57,500 nucleotides of DNA from Symbiodinium natans (taxonomy: Eukaryota > Sar > Dinophyceae > Suessiales > Symbiodiniaceae), in the NCBI GenBank assembly GCA_905221605.1, contig CAJNDS010002779.1, positions 153,177 through 210,676 on the forward strand, written 5' to 3'. Below the pieces are notes generated by a model. It did no database searches. It was not told where the DNA came from and saw only the letters and a list, made by a program, of their open reading frames with translations. Shown here piece by piece: positions 20,567 to 31,574 of the stretch (its first letter is position 1; each line of letters opens with the position of its first letter). The position numbers and the translations under genes were made by a program.

Positions 20567-22720
20567 GGTTTAGGGTTTAGGGTTTAGGGTTAGGGGTTTA
20601 GGGTTTAGGGTTTAGGGTTTAGGGTTTGGGGTTTGGGGTTTGGGGTTTGGGGTTTGGGGTTTGGGGTTTGGGGTGTGGGGTTTGGGGTTTGGGGTTTGGG
20701 GTTTGGGGTTTGGGGTGTGGGGTTTGGGGTTTGGGGTTTGGGGTTTGGGGTTTGGGGTTTGGGGTTTGGGGTTTGGGGTTTGGGGTTTGGGGTTTGGGGT
20801 TTGGGGTTTGGGGCTTAAGGATGCTTGCTCTTCAAGACGGCAGTGTTTTCGGTGTGCTTCGCATGCTCAGACGTCTGACCTTTCCTAGGAGTCAAAAGGG
20901 TGCCCTCTTAGGCCTAATGGGGCTTACTTTAGGGAACCTAAACCCTAGAAAAGCGAATCAGGGACTACTCTGGTCCCACTTCTCCGGAACCACTCACACC
21001 TTGAAGAAAGCACACAATCCCAGTCCCGACTCCGTTATGGCTTGAAGCCTTAGGCCGGATAAAACCCAAAGAAACACCTTGGGTTTAGGGTTTAGGGTTT
21101 AGGGTTTAGGGTTTAGGGTTTAGGGTTTAGGGTTTAGGGTTTAGGGTTTAGGGTTTAGGGTTTAGGGTTTAGGGTTTAGGGTTTAGGGTTTAGGGTTTAG
21201 GGTTTACTTAAAAACCCGTAAGTTTGCACAACTTTGCAATCCCTGAAGTCCTTCAAAGCCCTCATGGCCTTGATGCTTTAGGGCTTTGGGTTTAGGGTTT
21301 AGGGTTTAGGGTTGAGGGTTGAGGGTTGAGGGTTTAGGGCTTTGAGCCCTCAGCCCCCAAAGCCTCATGAGGCTAGGGTCATTTAGGGGTCTGGGGTCGA
21401 CGGTCCCTGATGGGGCCCCCTCGTGTTAGGAACTTCAGGATTGGGGGGGTTCGGGTTTATGGTTCAGGGCCTAGGGTTTAGGGCTACTAAACCCTAGACC
21501 CGACTCATAGGGAGCCACAATGATGAGAATTGACCACCACCCCTTTCTAGGGTTTAGGGTCTCGTCTCCCATCCCACAGTGTACTTTAGGATCCCCCCCC
21601 CTGAAACAAGCCCACAAGCCAGTCCTGGGCCCTTCAACCGTAAACACCGGGGTTTAGGATTTAGGGCTAAGGGCTTAGGGTTTAGGGGGTAGGGGGTTTC
21701 GGGGGTTTCGGGGGTTTAGGGGGTTTAGGGGGTTTAGGGGGTTTAGGGGGTTTAGGGGGTTTAGGGGGTTTAGGGGGTTTAGGGGGTTTAGGGGGTTTAG
21801 GGGGTTTAGGTTTTAGGGGGTTTAGGGGGTTTAGGGGGTTTAGGTTTTAGGGGGTTTAGGGGGTTTAGGGGGTTTAGGGGGTTTAGGGGGTTTAGGGGGG
21901 TTTAGGTGGTTTAGCGGGTTTGGTGTTTAGGGCTCCGTAAGCCTTGAACCCCTAAGCCCTCCGAGGGTTCAGGGCTACTTGGGAGCCTCTTCTCATGCCG
22001 AGGGGGCGGTTCGTCCACCTCGCCGGGCGCTTGCCCGCACATCCAGGCTCAGGGTCTAAAAGTTAGGGTTCAGGGTTCAGGGTTCAGGGTTCAGGGTTCA
22101 GGGTTTAGGGTTTAGGGTTTGGGGCTTAGGGCTTAGGGCTTAGGGTTTAGGGTTTAGGGTTTAGGGTTTAGGGTTTAGGGTTCAGAAGGAGTTGAGATTT
22201 TCATGCTGAAGGGCTTTGAGGGCTTAGGGGGCCCTGAGAGTCCATGGTCTCAGGGCTTAGGGCTTCGCAGCTGTTAGAGGGAGTCAGGGGAGCCTCTCCA
22301 GTATGTCTGCCATGGGGTTCAGGGTTGAGAAGTTGGAGGTTTCGGACTCGATTGGTTGAGGGTCTAAGCGTTGAGGGTTCAGAGACTCTAGGCTTCGGGC
22401 TTGGGGTTTGGAGGATGGAGGTTTAGGAGATGAAGAGGGCTTAGCGACTCAAGGTTTCTAGAGCTTAGGCGTTTGGCAGGTGTAGGGTAGGAGGTTTCCG
22501 GAACCTAGGGATAGGGAGGGATGAAGCTCTGCAGAGATCTTGCCACGGAAGGGCTTGGAGTAAGTGAGTATCCAGGCCCGCCGCCCCCCGCTTCCCTGCA
22601 CCCCTAAACCCTAAACCCTAAACCCTAAACCCTAAAGCTTCCTAATCCTGCATAACTCTAAGTTCCTGATTCCTGAAGCCTACACTCTCACCCTCGAAAT
22701 CCTAAACCCCCAAGCCCCTC
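20567..22720. repeat. Blocks of distinct telomere-repeat variants
   Basis: TTTAGGG (20560-20615) turns abruptly into a homogeneous TTTGGGG block (about 20622-20814). Pure TTTAGGG follows at 21080-21205, TTTAGGGGG (9-bp unit) at about 21690-21900, and TTCAGGG/TTTAGGG at 22065-22185. The long GFGVWGL frames over the TTTGGGG block are artefacts. No gene. Confidence 0.9.
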
Positions 22721-22867
22721 TAAGGATAGCTACATGGGGAGCCCTTGAAAGTTGAAAGGGTACCCCTTATATCACCCTTGTATACCCTATACAAAATTAA
22801 GCGCCCAACATCAGAACCATAGAAAGGAGGTTAGGGGCCATACTAAGGGCCCATGTAACTACCCTAA
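22721..22867. mobile_element. Family TIR-2 element, forward copy
   Basis: About 147 bp with inverted ends (GGATAGCTACATGG / CCATGTAACTACCC) and internal CCCCTTATATCACCC and GGAGGTTAGGGGCCAT. It is directly followed by an inverted copy at 22882-23032. Confidence 0.8.
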
Positions 22868-22881
22868 GAGCCCCTGAACGC

Positions 22882-23032
22882 TCTAAGGGTAGTTCTATGA
22901 GCCCTTAATATGGTCCCTTACCCTCGTTTAAGGGTTCTGATGCATGGGCGCTTATTTCGTATAGGGTATAGAAGGGGTATATAAGGGTCCCCCCTTAAGG
23001 GCCCATATTAAGGGACCATGTAACTACCCTAA
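22882..23032. mobile_element. Family TIR-2 element, inverted copy
   Basis: About 151 bp from CTAAGGGTAGTTCTATG to CCATGTAACTACCCTAA, in the opposite orientation to 22721-22867 and 14 bp from it. Confidence 0.8.
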
Positions 23033-23035
23033 TTG

Positions 23036-23166
23036 AAGGTTCAGGACACTTATTAACTACTTAAATTGTACTTCTCACCCACTTATGAGCCCCTTAAGTG
23101 CCCTAATGTGGTTGTAAGTGCAGTTATAAGTCCAGTGATACTTGGTTAATAAGTACCATGAACCAG
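23036..23166. mobile_element. Family TIR-1 element
   Basis: A palindrome-ended element of about 131 bp with CCACTTATGAGCCCCTTAAG in the centre and GGTTAATAAGTACCATGAAC at its right end. It lies 3 bp from the TIR-2 pair, so three elements form a cluster. Confidence 0.8.
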
Positions 23167-24023
23167 AAACCCCCGAAACTCCGAAGACCGCAGCCCTGAG
23201 TCTCCCAGCTTGTTGGGGTTCAGTTTAGGGTTTAGGGTTTACAGGGTCGATAAGGTTTAGGGTTTAGGGGTTTGGGTGAGAACAACCCTAAACCTAAGCC
23301 CTGAACCCCAAGCCCCAAAAACACAACATCAAGTTCCAGTCTAACTCTTGGGGACCCCAAGTCCAAATCCCCGACCCCTCGAAACCTCATCCCCGACAAA
23401 TGCCTAAACCCTAAACCCGAAAGCCCTAAACCCTAAACCCTAAACCCTAAACCCTAAACCCTAAACCCTAAACCCTAAACCCTAAACCCTACGAGAAACA
23501 TGTGCGCCAGCGAAGCAATCATTGTAGGGTTTAGGGTTTAGGGTTCAGAATTAGTGTTTAGGGTTTGGGGTTTGGGGTTAGGTTTACGGCCATTGACTTG
23601 TCGCTGCAGGGGACACATCCTCCTCGCAAACTCGGCAAGGCACTCCTTTCTCAGGAGCCTCTTCCAATGCAGTTCCAGCCCGTGTTGATTGACTCTACTC
23701 TAGCCTACGTCTCAAAATCCTAAACCTCTTGCCCCTAAACCTCTAGACGCTAAACCCTAGGTCTCCAAACCCTGAGCCATTCGACCCTACACCTCTTAGA
23801 CTCCAGACCTCGGAACCCTAAACCGTCTGCAAACCCCATTCTCCCTGAATGTTCCTAACCCTAAACCCTAAACCCTAAACCCTAAACCCCAAACCCTAAA
23901 CCCTGAACCCTGAAACCTCTCCGATCGGCCTTGGGAGGTGCTGCCTGCCACAAAGAAAGTGGGCAGAGTTTGGGGTTGCAGACTTTCAGGGTTTAGGGGT
24001 AGGGTGTCGCATTTGTCCGGACG
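23167..24023. repeat. CCCTAAA arrays and a unique island
   Basis: CCCTAAA at 23425-23492 and 23855-23910. The island at 23590-23710 is GC-rich and open in more than one frame on both strands, but no protein family is recognised. Confidence 0.7.
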
Positions 24024-24083
24024 TGAGAGAGAGAGAGAGAGAAAACAAAAAAACACCAAGAAAGAGAGAGAGAGAGAGAGTGA

Positions 24084-24115
<32 letters not shown>

Positions 24116-24165
24116 AAACAAAAGACAGAGAAAGAGAGAGAGAGAAGAAAGAGACGACATGCCCA
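24024..24165. repeat. (GA)n-rich microsatellite
   Basis: Interrupted GAGA and GAAA purine tract. Reading frames of mostly Arg/Glu or Ser/Leu over it are artefacts. Confidence 0.9.
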
Positions 24166-25677
24166 AGTCCGCCCAAAAAGAACGAGCCAAAGTCGAACCA
24201 TTCCAGATTCACAAAACAAATACGTTCAGGGGACACTTTTAAAACCCGGGTGGGTTTGGGGGCCCTGTAGAAATCCGCCGAGGCCTCGGGCCGGAGGTGT
24301 ATAGGTTGTGAGAACAGGTACCCCCCTCCCCCCACACCCATTCTGAGAGGCCTGGCTCAACCCTACGATCAATCCAAGCCGAACCGTCTCTTGAACCCTA
24401 AACTTCAAGAAGCCCTAAACCCCAAAGCGTGAACCTTGAGCCCTAAGCCCTCAATCCTAAACTAACCCTCAACCCTAAACCCCAAACCATAAACCATAAA
24501 CCCGGAACCCTAAACCCTAAACCCAACCCTTATTGCTTGGGGTCCAGCGACTTGGGCGCTGCAGAATCACCATGCTCACGCGGATGCGCTGGGCCGGGCC
24601 GAGGCGGGTCGCGTAGCGATATAAAATTAATGTGTATATGGTTGTGTAAGGATGACATAAGGGATATTCAGGATAACAGAAATTAACAATTTCGTTCAAA
24701 CGTACCCCTGGAGTGACTTGGGAGACACTTGAAACACTCGGAACACGGGGGGCTTCTGGCACTTTGCGCCATGTGGGACATCTGGGGCACTTGCAACACT
24801 TGCATCGCTCGGGACCCTTGGGCAAACTCTTGGCAAACTGTTGGCAAACGTGGAACACGTGGCTCACTTTGGGAAACTTGGGACACTTGTGGCTTGGTAC
24901 GCTTTGGTCTTTCTTGTGGCTCATTTGGGCATACTCGGGACGCTGGATTCATTTTGGGCTGCTTGGGACGGACCCCCCTGCCTGGGCCGCAGGGGCCCTT
25001 TCATCGGTTCTGATTCTGTAGCCTTGGCTTGGGCCTGTAAAGTGGCTTTAAAGCTTCTTTGGGCTTAGGGACTCAGGATTCAGGGTTTGGGGTGTAGGGG
25101 CTGGACTACTCAGGAACTTCACTGAACCTAAACCCTAATTACGCCCCACGCCCTAAACAATGAACACTATAGACCCTGAACCCTAAAGCCGATGGCCCTA
25201 AAGCCTATGGCCCTAAACCCTAAACCCTAAACCCTAAACCCTAAACCCTAAACCCCAAACCCCAAGCCCTAAACCCTAAACCCTAAACCCTAAACACCAG
25301 ACCCCAACCCCAAACCCTAAACCCTGAACCCTAACCCCTAAACCCTGCACCTAAGCCCCTAGCTACAGCCCCAAAGGAAGGCCTGCTGGCCCCGGCTACT
25401 GCGTCGGCGCCGGCCCCGCACGCCTCGTCGAAAGATTGCGTGAATGGTTCGGGTCTTAGAATCCTAAGCCCTAAACCCTAAACCCTAAACCCTGAGCCCT
25501 AAACCCCAAGCCCTAAACCCCAAGCCCTAAATCCCAAGCCCTAAACCCTTCAGGCTTTGAGGGGTTTGCAGGGTTTCGGGGGTTCAGGGTTCAGGGGGCT
25601 TCTGAGCTGCGGGGTCGAGTGCTTCGGTTTGTAAATAAATATATATATATATATGTATATGTATATATATTTATGTA
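24166..25677. repeat. Degenerate ACTTGGGACA-type repeat and telomeric arrays
   Basis: From about 24713 to 24975 a loosely repeated motif near ACTTGGGACAC recurs about 15 times. CCCTAAA/CCCCAAA arrays lie at 25208-25340 and 25470-25550, with an (AT)n tract at 25637-25677. No gene recognised. Confidence 0.7.
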
Positions 25678-25799
25678 TATGAAGTAGGGTTTATATTTCT
25701 TCTACCCCCAAAAGGACACCAAGTACATACACTCACCAATGTTAAAAAGGAACCTTATGTACACTCACCAATAACAGTAGTATAAACCCTGTTTCATAT
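25678..25799. mobile_element. Family TIR-4 element
   Basis: About 122 bp with near-perfect inverted ends of 19 bp (ATATGAAGTAGGGTTTATA at the left; the right end reads TATAAACCCTGTTTCATAT). Inside, CACTCACCAAT occurs twice. Related to the element nested in intron 1 of the RCC1-type paralogue (4899-5022). Confidence 0.85.
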
Positions 25800-25847
25800 A
25801 GGGTTCTAGGGTTATCTTGGAGGGTTAGAGGGTTCGAGGGTCTATGG

Positions 25848-26231
25848 TTGGGGTTTACAGGGTTGCAGGGGGCATGGCTTATGGCAAAAAAAATCGTACG
25901 CATTTGGGACGTTTTCAGCCCGGACCAAGCCAACTTCTCCACAACAATGTGGCTCTCTGTTGAGTTGCTTCTTATCCTGGTTGACCCGCATTTTCTTCCT
26001 AAACGAACCCAAAGCACCATGAAGCTCTTTGCGAACCTACCCTTGGAACAACATTGCGCTCTTTGTTTTTGCGAAACCTGGTTGGCATACATTTTCCTCG
26101 ACAAACGTCAAGTCACAAAAGTGGCGAGACAAAGCTTTGCCACGCAAACGCAGAGTGACACATCTAGGGGGCAAGTGACCTACTTGACAAGTGTCCTTTC
26201 CAAGGACGACGTGGTACCTTGGCGTGGGTAG
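25848..26231 (+). CDS. Hypothetical ORF (unrecognised)
   Basis: A 127-codon frame in a unique island without telomeric repeats. No domain or motif is recognised. The antisense strand is also open for 120 codons over much of the same interval, so strand and coding status are uncertain. Its base composition is lower in GC than the RCC1-type and retrotransposon genes nearby. Confidence 0.2.
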   Translation: MGFTGLQGAWLMAKKIVRIWDVFSPDQANFSTTMWLSVELLLILVDPHFLPKRTQSTMKLFANLPLEQHCALCFCETWLAYIFLDKRQVTKVARQSFATQTQSDTSRGQVTYLTSVLSKDDVVPWRG

Positions 26232-27353
26232 GTAGACCTTCATTCTTGCTGTCAGGACTTGCTTGGACTTGAGATGCTGACCCTGAACCATACACACTAC
26301 AGCTCTAAACCCTCAGACCCTACCAAACCCCACAACCCCCAAACCCTCTAAACCATCAAACCCTAAACCATCACCCCCAAACCCTAAACAACCCTAAACC
26401 CTAAACCCTCAATCCTACGAGGCCTGAAGGGCTGGCTGGTGAAAGCGAAGCTCGCACTTTTACCTGCGTGCCGATAGGGCTTATGTAGGGGTTTGGGGTT
26501 TAGGGCTTGGGGGTTGTAGGGGCTTCAGGGGGTTTAGGGGTGGGGTTTAGGGGTTTAGATTTAGGTTTTGGGGTTTAGGGATTAGGGCTTCGTGCTTAGG
26601 GTGTAAGGTTGGCCCTGAAGGCCTATGCCCAAGCCTCATTATAGACTCCAACGGCACCCGGGACGCGAGTTAAGGGTGTAGGCGCTTCGGGTTGAGGCCT
26701 GAGCAAAGAGGTCCCTAAACCCTATAAGCCCTATAAGCCTTAGCCCGAAGCCCTATGTGTCCGAATACCCCACTAAGCAAGTCCTTATGAGCTTCAGAGC
26801 GCCACGAATACAAACAAAGCCCCGGGGGCTAGCACCCCAGCGCCCCCAGCCTTGAGACTGAGAGCCCGGAAGCAAGCCCCCTAACACCCTGAACCCTGAA
26901 CCCTAAACCCAAAACCGCAGGGCCAGACATCCTGAAAACAATCTGAGCTCTCCTCGTCGGGTTCCGTGCTTGGGGTTCAGGGTTTAGGTTTTTAGGGTTT
27001 GGGGTTTATGGTTTAGGGTTTGAGGTGATCCATCTCGGGTCACGACCTTGTTAAAGGACCATTGCTGGTCCCCAAAAGGCGGGTAACCTCCCGGGGCTGT
27101 GCAAGAAGGGCAAGCAAGTACCCAACCCTAAACCCTAAACCCTAAACCCTAAGCATTCTCGAAGCGTTTCGGGTAGGTAGAGAACTTTAATGAATTTTAC
27201 ATGCAGTGAAACATGAGTTTGACAACGTTAGAGGGCGATTTAGGGTTTAGGGTTTTGTGGGTTCAGGGGTCAAGCTTTTGGGTTTAAGGTTTAGGGTCTA
27301 TTGCTCCCGAAGTCCCGCGACAAAAGACGCGGGACCGTGGGGTACGTCTGCCA
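26232..27353. repeat. Decayed telomeric repeats
   Basis: CCCTAAA remnants at 26300-26415, TTTAGGG variants at 26485-26600 and 26970-27025, and CCCTAAA at 27122-27152, with unique spacers. No gene. Confidence 0.75.
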
Positions 27354-27488
27354 CTTGGAGTTTCATGGTACTTATGAACCAATTAAAGCTGTACTTATAT
27401 AACCTAAGTATAAGCCCTGCCCTAGCATGGTTATAAGTACAGCTATGTGTACAGTTTTATTTGTTAATAAGTACCAGGAACCTCCAAG
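27354..27488. mobile_element. Family TIR-1 element
   Basis: About 135 bp delimited by CTTGGAG and CTCCAAG inverted ends, with arms CATGGTACTTATGAACCAAT and TTGTTAATAAGTACC. Confidence 0.85.
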
Positions 27489-28079
27489 CAAGGGCCCTCT
27501 CCATGATTGTGCACACAGTGCGACAGTCGGGGGTCCCAAGCATCGGCACTCGCACTCGCGAGCTTGAGAATCTCAGTCTTGGCGAGGCAGGCTGCGTCAA
27601 TCGGCCATCCGTCGTCAGCATGCCAACGCACGGCAAACCCTAAACCCTAAACCCTAAACCCTAAACCCTAAACCCTACACCCTAAACCCTAAACCCTAAA
27701 CCCTAAACCCGCGAAAAACGTCTTACGCGAGACCCGTCCATTGCCAGGCCTTGGGGAGCGTCTCTGAGGGCGCCTTGCTCGCAGCCTCGCTGGCTTCGGG
27801 ATCTTTGAGGTTTGAGGTCAATGCCAGGGCTTAGGATTTAGGGTTTAGGGTTTAGGGTTCAGGGTTCAGGGTTTAGGGTTCAGGGTTCAGGGTTTAGGGT
27901 TTAGGGTTTAGGGTTTAGGGTTTAGGGTTTAGGGTTTAGGGTTTAGGGTTTTAGTTTTTTTTTGCCTAAGCTCCTCTCTTTAAGCCGAGGTACACTGAGT
28001 CCTGCTTTACGGAAGGCTCGAAGCCCCGAAAGCAAGGAAGTGTTTAAGGTTTAGGGTCGGGAAATATAATCTGGGATTA
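27489..28079. repeat. CCCTAAA then TTTAGGG arrays with GC-rich islands
   Basis: CCCTAAA at 27635-27708; TTTAGGG/TTCAGGG at 27836-27950. The island at 27490-27630 is unique and open in more than one frame, without a recognised product. Confidence 0.8.
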
Positions 28080-28203
28080 CTTGGAGGTTCAGGGTACTTA
28101 GTAACCAGCTACAAACTGTGCCTTAAAACGGTACTTCAGGCGCTTATAAGTGGGTTGTAAGTACAGCTATAATTTTGGTTAACAAGTGCCATGGACCTCG
28201 AAG
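28080..28203. mobile_element. Family TIR-1 element
   Basis: About 124 bp from CTTGGAGGTTCAGGGTACTT to CATGGACCTCGAAG; the centre has CTTATAAGTGGGTTGTAAGT. Confidence 0.8.
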
Positions 28204-28665
28204 TAAAGGGCACTCAACAGGGGTTTAGGCTTTAGGGTGAGGGTGAGGGGTACCTTCTTGGGGTCTTGCTTATAGGGGGATCCTACTATTTGGGGGTCCC
28301 TTACTTTCGTAAACCCCCATTTAGGGAAGGCAAGTGAGAGGAAGACAATCTGAACCCTGCCTAGAGTTCTGCACGCACCCCGCAGATGAATAGCCTCATG
28401 ATTTCGGCCTCGTGTTCGGCGTCAGGTGTCGTTGTGGAAACGCACAAGGCCCCCAAACCCAAAACCCCAAGCCCCTGGCAGCTCTTCTGTGGCTGCATGG
28501 TCTTCTTTTGGCAGCTCGCAAAGCCCCATGAGCTGTTTGACATGGGGTTTAGAGCTGGGGTTTAGGTCAGGGAGGGCGCGTTCTAGCTTCTATCCAGGCT
28601 TTTTTGGCATCAGTATTGTTGCTTTCTTTTAGTTTTATTCATTTTTTCATATTTTTTTTTTCTTT
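28204..28665. other. Unique sequence, no gene recognised
   Basis: Short open frames occur on both strands, none with recognisable domains. It is bounded by a TIR-1 element and a long G-rich run. Confidence 0.5.
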
Positions 28666-28817
28666 GGGGGGGGGGGGGGGGTGGTGGGGGGGGGGGGGTG
28701 GGGGGGTGGGGGGGCGGCGGGGTGGGGGGGGGGGTGGGGGGGGGGGGTGGGGGGGGGGGTGGGGGGGGGGGGGGGGGGGGGGTGGGGGGTGGGGGGGGGT
28801 TGGGGGGGGGGGGGGGG
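28666..28817 (+). repeat. G-rich tract with isolated T (152 bp)
   Basis: Runs of 5-18 G separated mostly by single T and a CGGCGG interruption. The sequence is compatible with G-quadruplex formation. Poly-Gly and poly-Pro frames are artefacts. Confidence 0.95.
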
Positions 28818-29032
28818 AAGTAAATATTCGATCGACATCCTAAACGAACCCCCACCCCAGCTGCCAGAACAAAGGCGGTGGATCACCGGCAAGCACTCCG
28901 AGCCCACGGCATCACTCGTCGCAGAAGCCTCAGACAACGTAGGGGTTGCGGGGAAGCCCTAAACTCGAAGCTCGAAAGCTCAAAAGGGGATGTCGTCGGG
29001 CTTCAGCAAGGCATGGGCACACTCTCAGGGCA
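28818..29032. other. Unique sequence, no gene recognised
   Basis: A GC-rich stretch between the G-tract and a TIR-2 element with short open frames only. Confidence 0.5.
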
Positions 29033-29161
29033 GGTAGTGTGGGCCCTTAAAAGCGGATCCTTATGTACCCCTCATATACCCTTTTCAACCCAAGGGCTCA
29101 TACTTCAGAACCCTTTCAAGGAGGTAAGGGACCATATTAAGGGCCCATATAACTACCCTAA
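29033..29161. mobile_element. Family TIR-2 element
   Basis: About 129 bp. Shares ACCCCTCATATACCC, AAGGGACCATATTAAGGGCC and CATATAACTACCCTA with the other copies; the left end is shortened. Confidence 0.75.
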
Positions 29162-29744
29162 ACCCTAGACCGTACGGCGTCAACCACAGGGTTCCCATAA
29201 CACACCCCGCTATTATGATAGACGGAATCTTGCTTGCCCCGAAGCCTAAAACCTGAAGGTTCAGGTATCTAGGGCTTCAAGGGTTCAGAAACCCTAAACC
29301 CTACACCCTAAACCCCTAAACCCTAAACCGTAGTGGTTTCGGGTTTAAGGAGGGGCCCTTGGCAAGACCTATCTGCAGCCCCCGAATCCCCCCCCCCCAC
29401 TAAAAGCGGAAAGGTTTTGCGTGTTGGGCTTGGGGTTTAGGGATTGGGGTTTAGAATTTTGGATTTGGGGGTTAAAGTTTGGGGTTTAGGGTTTTTGGAT
29501 TTAGGGTCTGAATTTCAGGCTTCACCTTAACAACGATATCTTTGGGGATCTTCAAAGGTTCGGAAGTCAAGCCTAAAACTTGAACCTTCCTAAACCGCAA
29601 GTCCATAAACCTGCAACCCAAAAACACTACCCCCCAGCAAACACCCAGACTAGCAAAACCCTAAACCCAAGCCGCTGCAAAGCTGAACATCTTACACCTC
29701 AAACCCCTACACCCTGCAAACCCGACCCTAAAACGCCAGGCCCT
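29162..29744. other. Decayed telomeric repeats
   Basis: Scattered CCCTAAA and TTTAGGG remnants and a C run near 29390. No gene. Confidence 0.6.
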
Positions 29745-30000
29745 AGGAACCCTAGGAACCCTAGGAACCCTAGGAACCCTAGGAGCCCTACGAACCCTAG
29801 GAACCCTAGGAACCCTAGGAACCCTATTAACCCTAAAAACCCTAGGAACCCTAGGAACCCTAGGAACCCCAGGAACCCTAGAAACCCTAGAAACCCTAGA
29901 AAATGCAGGAACCCTAGAAAAATCTAGGAACCCTAGAACCCTACAAACCCTACAGGAACCCTAGGAACCCTAGGAACCCTAAGAACCCTGGGAACCCTAA
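29745..30000. repeat. 9-bp tandem repeat AGGAACCCT
   Basis: About 20 or more copies of AGGAACCCT, a probable derivative of AACCCTA, with point variants. It encodes Asn-Pro-Arg repeats in one frame, which is a repeat by-product. Confidence 0.9.
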
Positions 30001-30694
30001 TGAACCCTAAGCCCTAAACCGTAAACCCTAAACCCCAAACCCAAAAACCTAAACCCTGAACCGTCAACCCTATGAACCCTATGAACCCTGCAGGCCACTG
30101 AGGCATCGGCTAAGGACGTTGTGCTCTGGGTGCCCCTTGGAAGGGCGTTAGGTTTAGGGTTTAGGGTTTTTAGGGTTTTGGGTCTTAGGGTTTAGGGCTT
30201 TTGGGGTTTTGGGTCTTAGGGTTTAGGGTTTAGGGTTTAGAATTAGGGTTCAGGGTTTTAGGGTTTTGGGCAATCGGGTTTGGGGTTTAGGATTTTGGGG
30301 TTTGGGCGGTGTTTGCTGCAGACCGCGTTGAGGGTGCAGGGCTTTGGGGGGTTGAGGTCTCTGGGTGCAGGGGTTTTGGGGGTTGAGGTCTCTCTTGGGG
30401 GGCTGCCTTATGCTGACGGGTTTATGGAAAAAGCTGGAGCACACTCTGAGTCGACGTAGAGGCTAATTGTGACGGGCTTGCAAATTTTTATATGGCTGCT
30501 TGGGAAAACAGGTCCTAATCGCTAAACACTAACTGAGGTGCCAAGCACCATGGCTCACCGTTTTTTTTGGGGGGGGAGGGGGGGTAGGAGTTCTGGCTCA
30601 GAGGGTGGCTGGGAGTCGGGGTCAAATTGGGTTTTGCAACCCTAGACACAGAGCCCTGAAACTTGTAAACCTCGCAAGTGCCATCGCTGACGTG
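30001..30694. repeat. Telomeric variants TTTAGGGTTTTTAGGG / TTTTGGG
   Basis: Mixed TTTAGGG, TTTTGGG and TCTTAGGG units at 30150-30300 and a G-rich run near 30570. No gene. Confidence 0.75.
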
Positions 30695-31015
30695 TCAGTA
30701 GCTCTCCTGCCCCGGCGCTCCTTGTGTTGCCGCGGTTTGTAACATCGTGATGTAGGCGACCTGGGTACCACCCGCCGCGCCTATTGTTGCAAGGCGCCGT
30801 AGGGCCGATCCTGCAACGTCTGCGACGCGGGCCGCCTGTGTCGCCAAACCGGCGGCCCCAAAATTGCCCCAGGTGGCGCCCGCCGGGGCTAGCACGATCA
30901 GTTGGAGCTCAGCGGACCCATCAACGTCGACAGCCATCCATGTCGACGGTGGGGGCACCGGCGGCAACAAATCGTATGTTGCCAAGGCGCCGCACAAGGG
31001 CAGCAAAATCGCCAC
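30695..31015 (-). CDS. Hypothetical Ala-rich ORF (unrecognised)
   Basis: A 106-codon GC-rich frame containing MAVDVDGSAELQLIVL and AGATWGNFGAAG. It lies in a unique island and its codon third positions look GC-rich, as in the coding regions of this window. No family is recognised; the GATWG motif alone is not enough to call an RCC1 repeat. The plus strand is also partly open. Confidence 0.25.
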   Translation of the reverse strand: MAILLPLCGALATYDLLPPVPPPSTWMAVDVDGSAELQLIVLAPAGATWGNFGAAGLATQAARVADVAGSALRRLATIGAAGGTQVAYITMLQTAATQGAPGQESY

Positions 31016-31574
31016 GAGTGACTTGCAGGTGGACCCTGAACCCTCAACTGACCCTATAATCCTTACAACTTTCTATGCCCTCCCCTGTGACAAATATTGA
31101 CAAATCGAACACCCAATCCACAATCCTATGTAACCCTACATGACCCTTTTTTAACGCTAAACCCTAAACCCTAAACCCCAAAGAAACCCTTCCCTCGCCT
31201 CTGCCTGGCCAACGCTTGGGGCGCCTCTGTTCGCCGGATTTGGCGCTGGAGCCACTGGCCGGGAGCTTCGTTGGGGGGTCTGCGAGGGGGTTGGGGTTTA
31301 GGGCTATAGGGTTAGGTGTGTAGGGTTTGGGGGTTTAGGGTTTAAGGTTTAGGCTTTGGGGTTTGGGGTTTAGGGCTTTGGGGTTAGGCGTTAGGGGTTT
31401 TGAGGGCTTAGGGTTCACGGTTGAGGGGGTAACGTTGTGCGACACGCCCTTTTTCAACTTGTCCCCTGCACTCCCCCGCCCCCCGCCAACTGCCTTAATG
31501 AGGGTGTTGGGGGCCTCTTTTATAAGTTGCTTGGGGGGTCTATCCAGAGAGCCCAAAAACCTTTAACTATGGAC
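31016..31574. other. Unique sequence with telomeric variants, flank of the retrotransposon
   Basis: CCCTAAA near 31158-31180 and TTTAGGG/TTTGGGG variants at 31295-31410. A GC-rich island at 31190-31280 reads LFAGFGAG...ELRWG on the plus strand, a very faint RCC1 resemblance that is not called. Confidence 0.5.

Noticed and set aside
20626-21045. ORF encoding GFGVWGL repeats
   Set aside because: Direct translation of TTTGGGG repeats, open in all three frames; not a gene.
29580-29927. Asn-Pro-Arg repeat ORF
   Set aside because: Translation of the AGGAACCCT tandem repeat.
30695-31015. RCC1 repeat on the basis of GATWG
   Set aside because: No A-F-A-A core and no G-G-D-S-S segment at the expected spacing.
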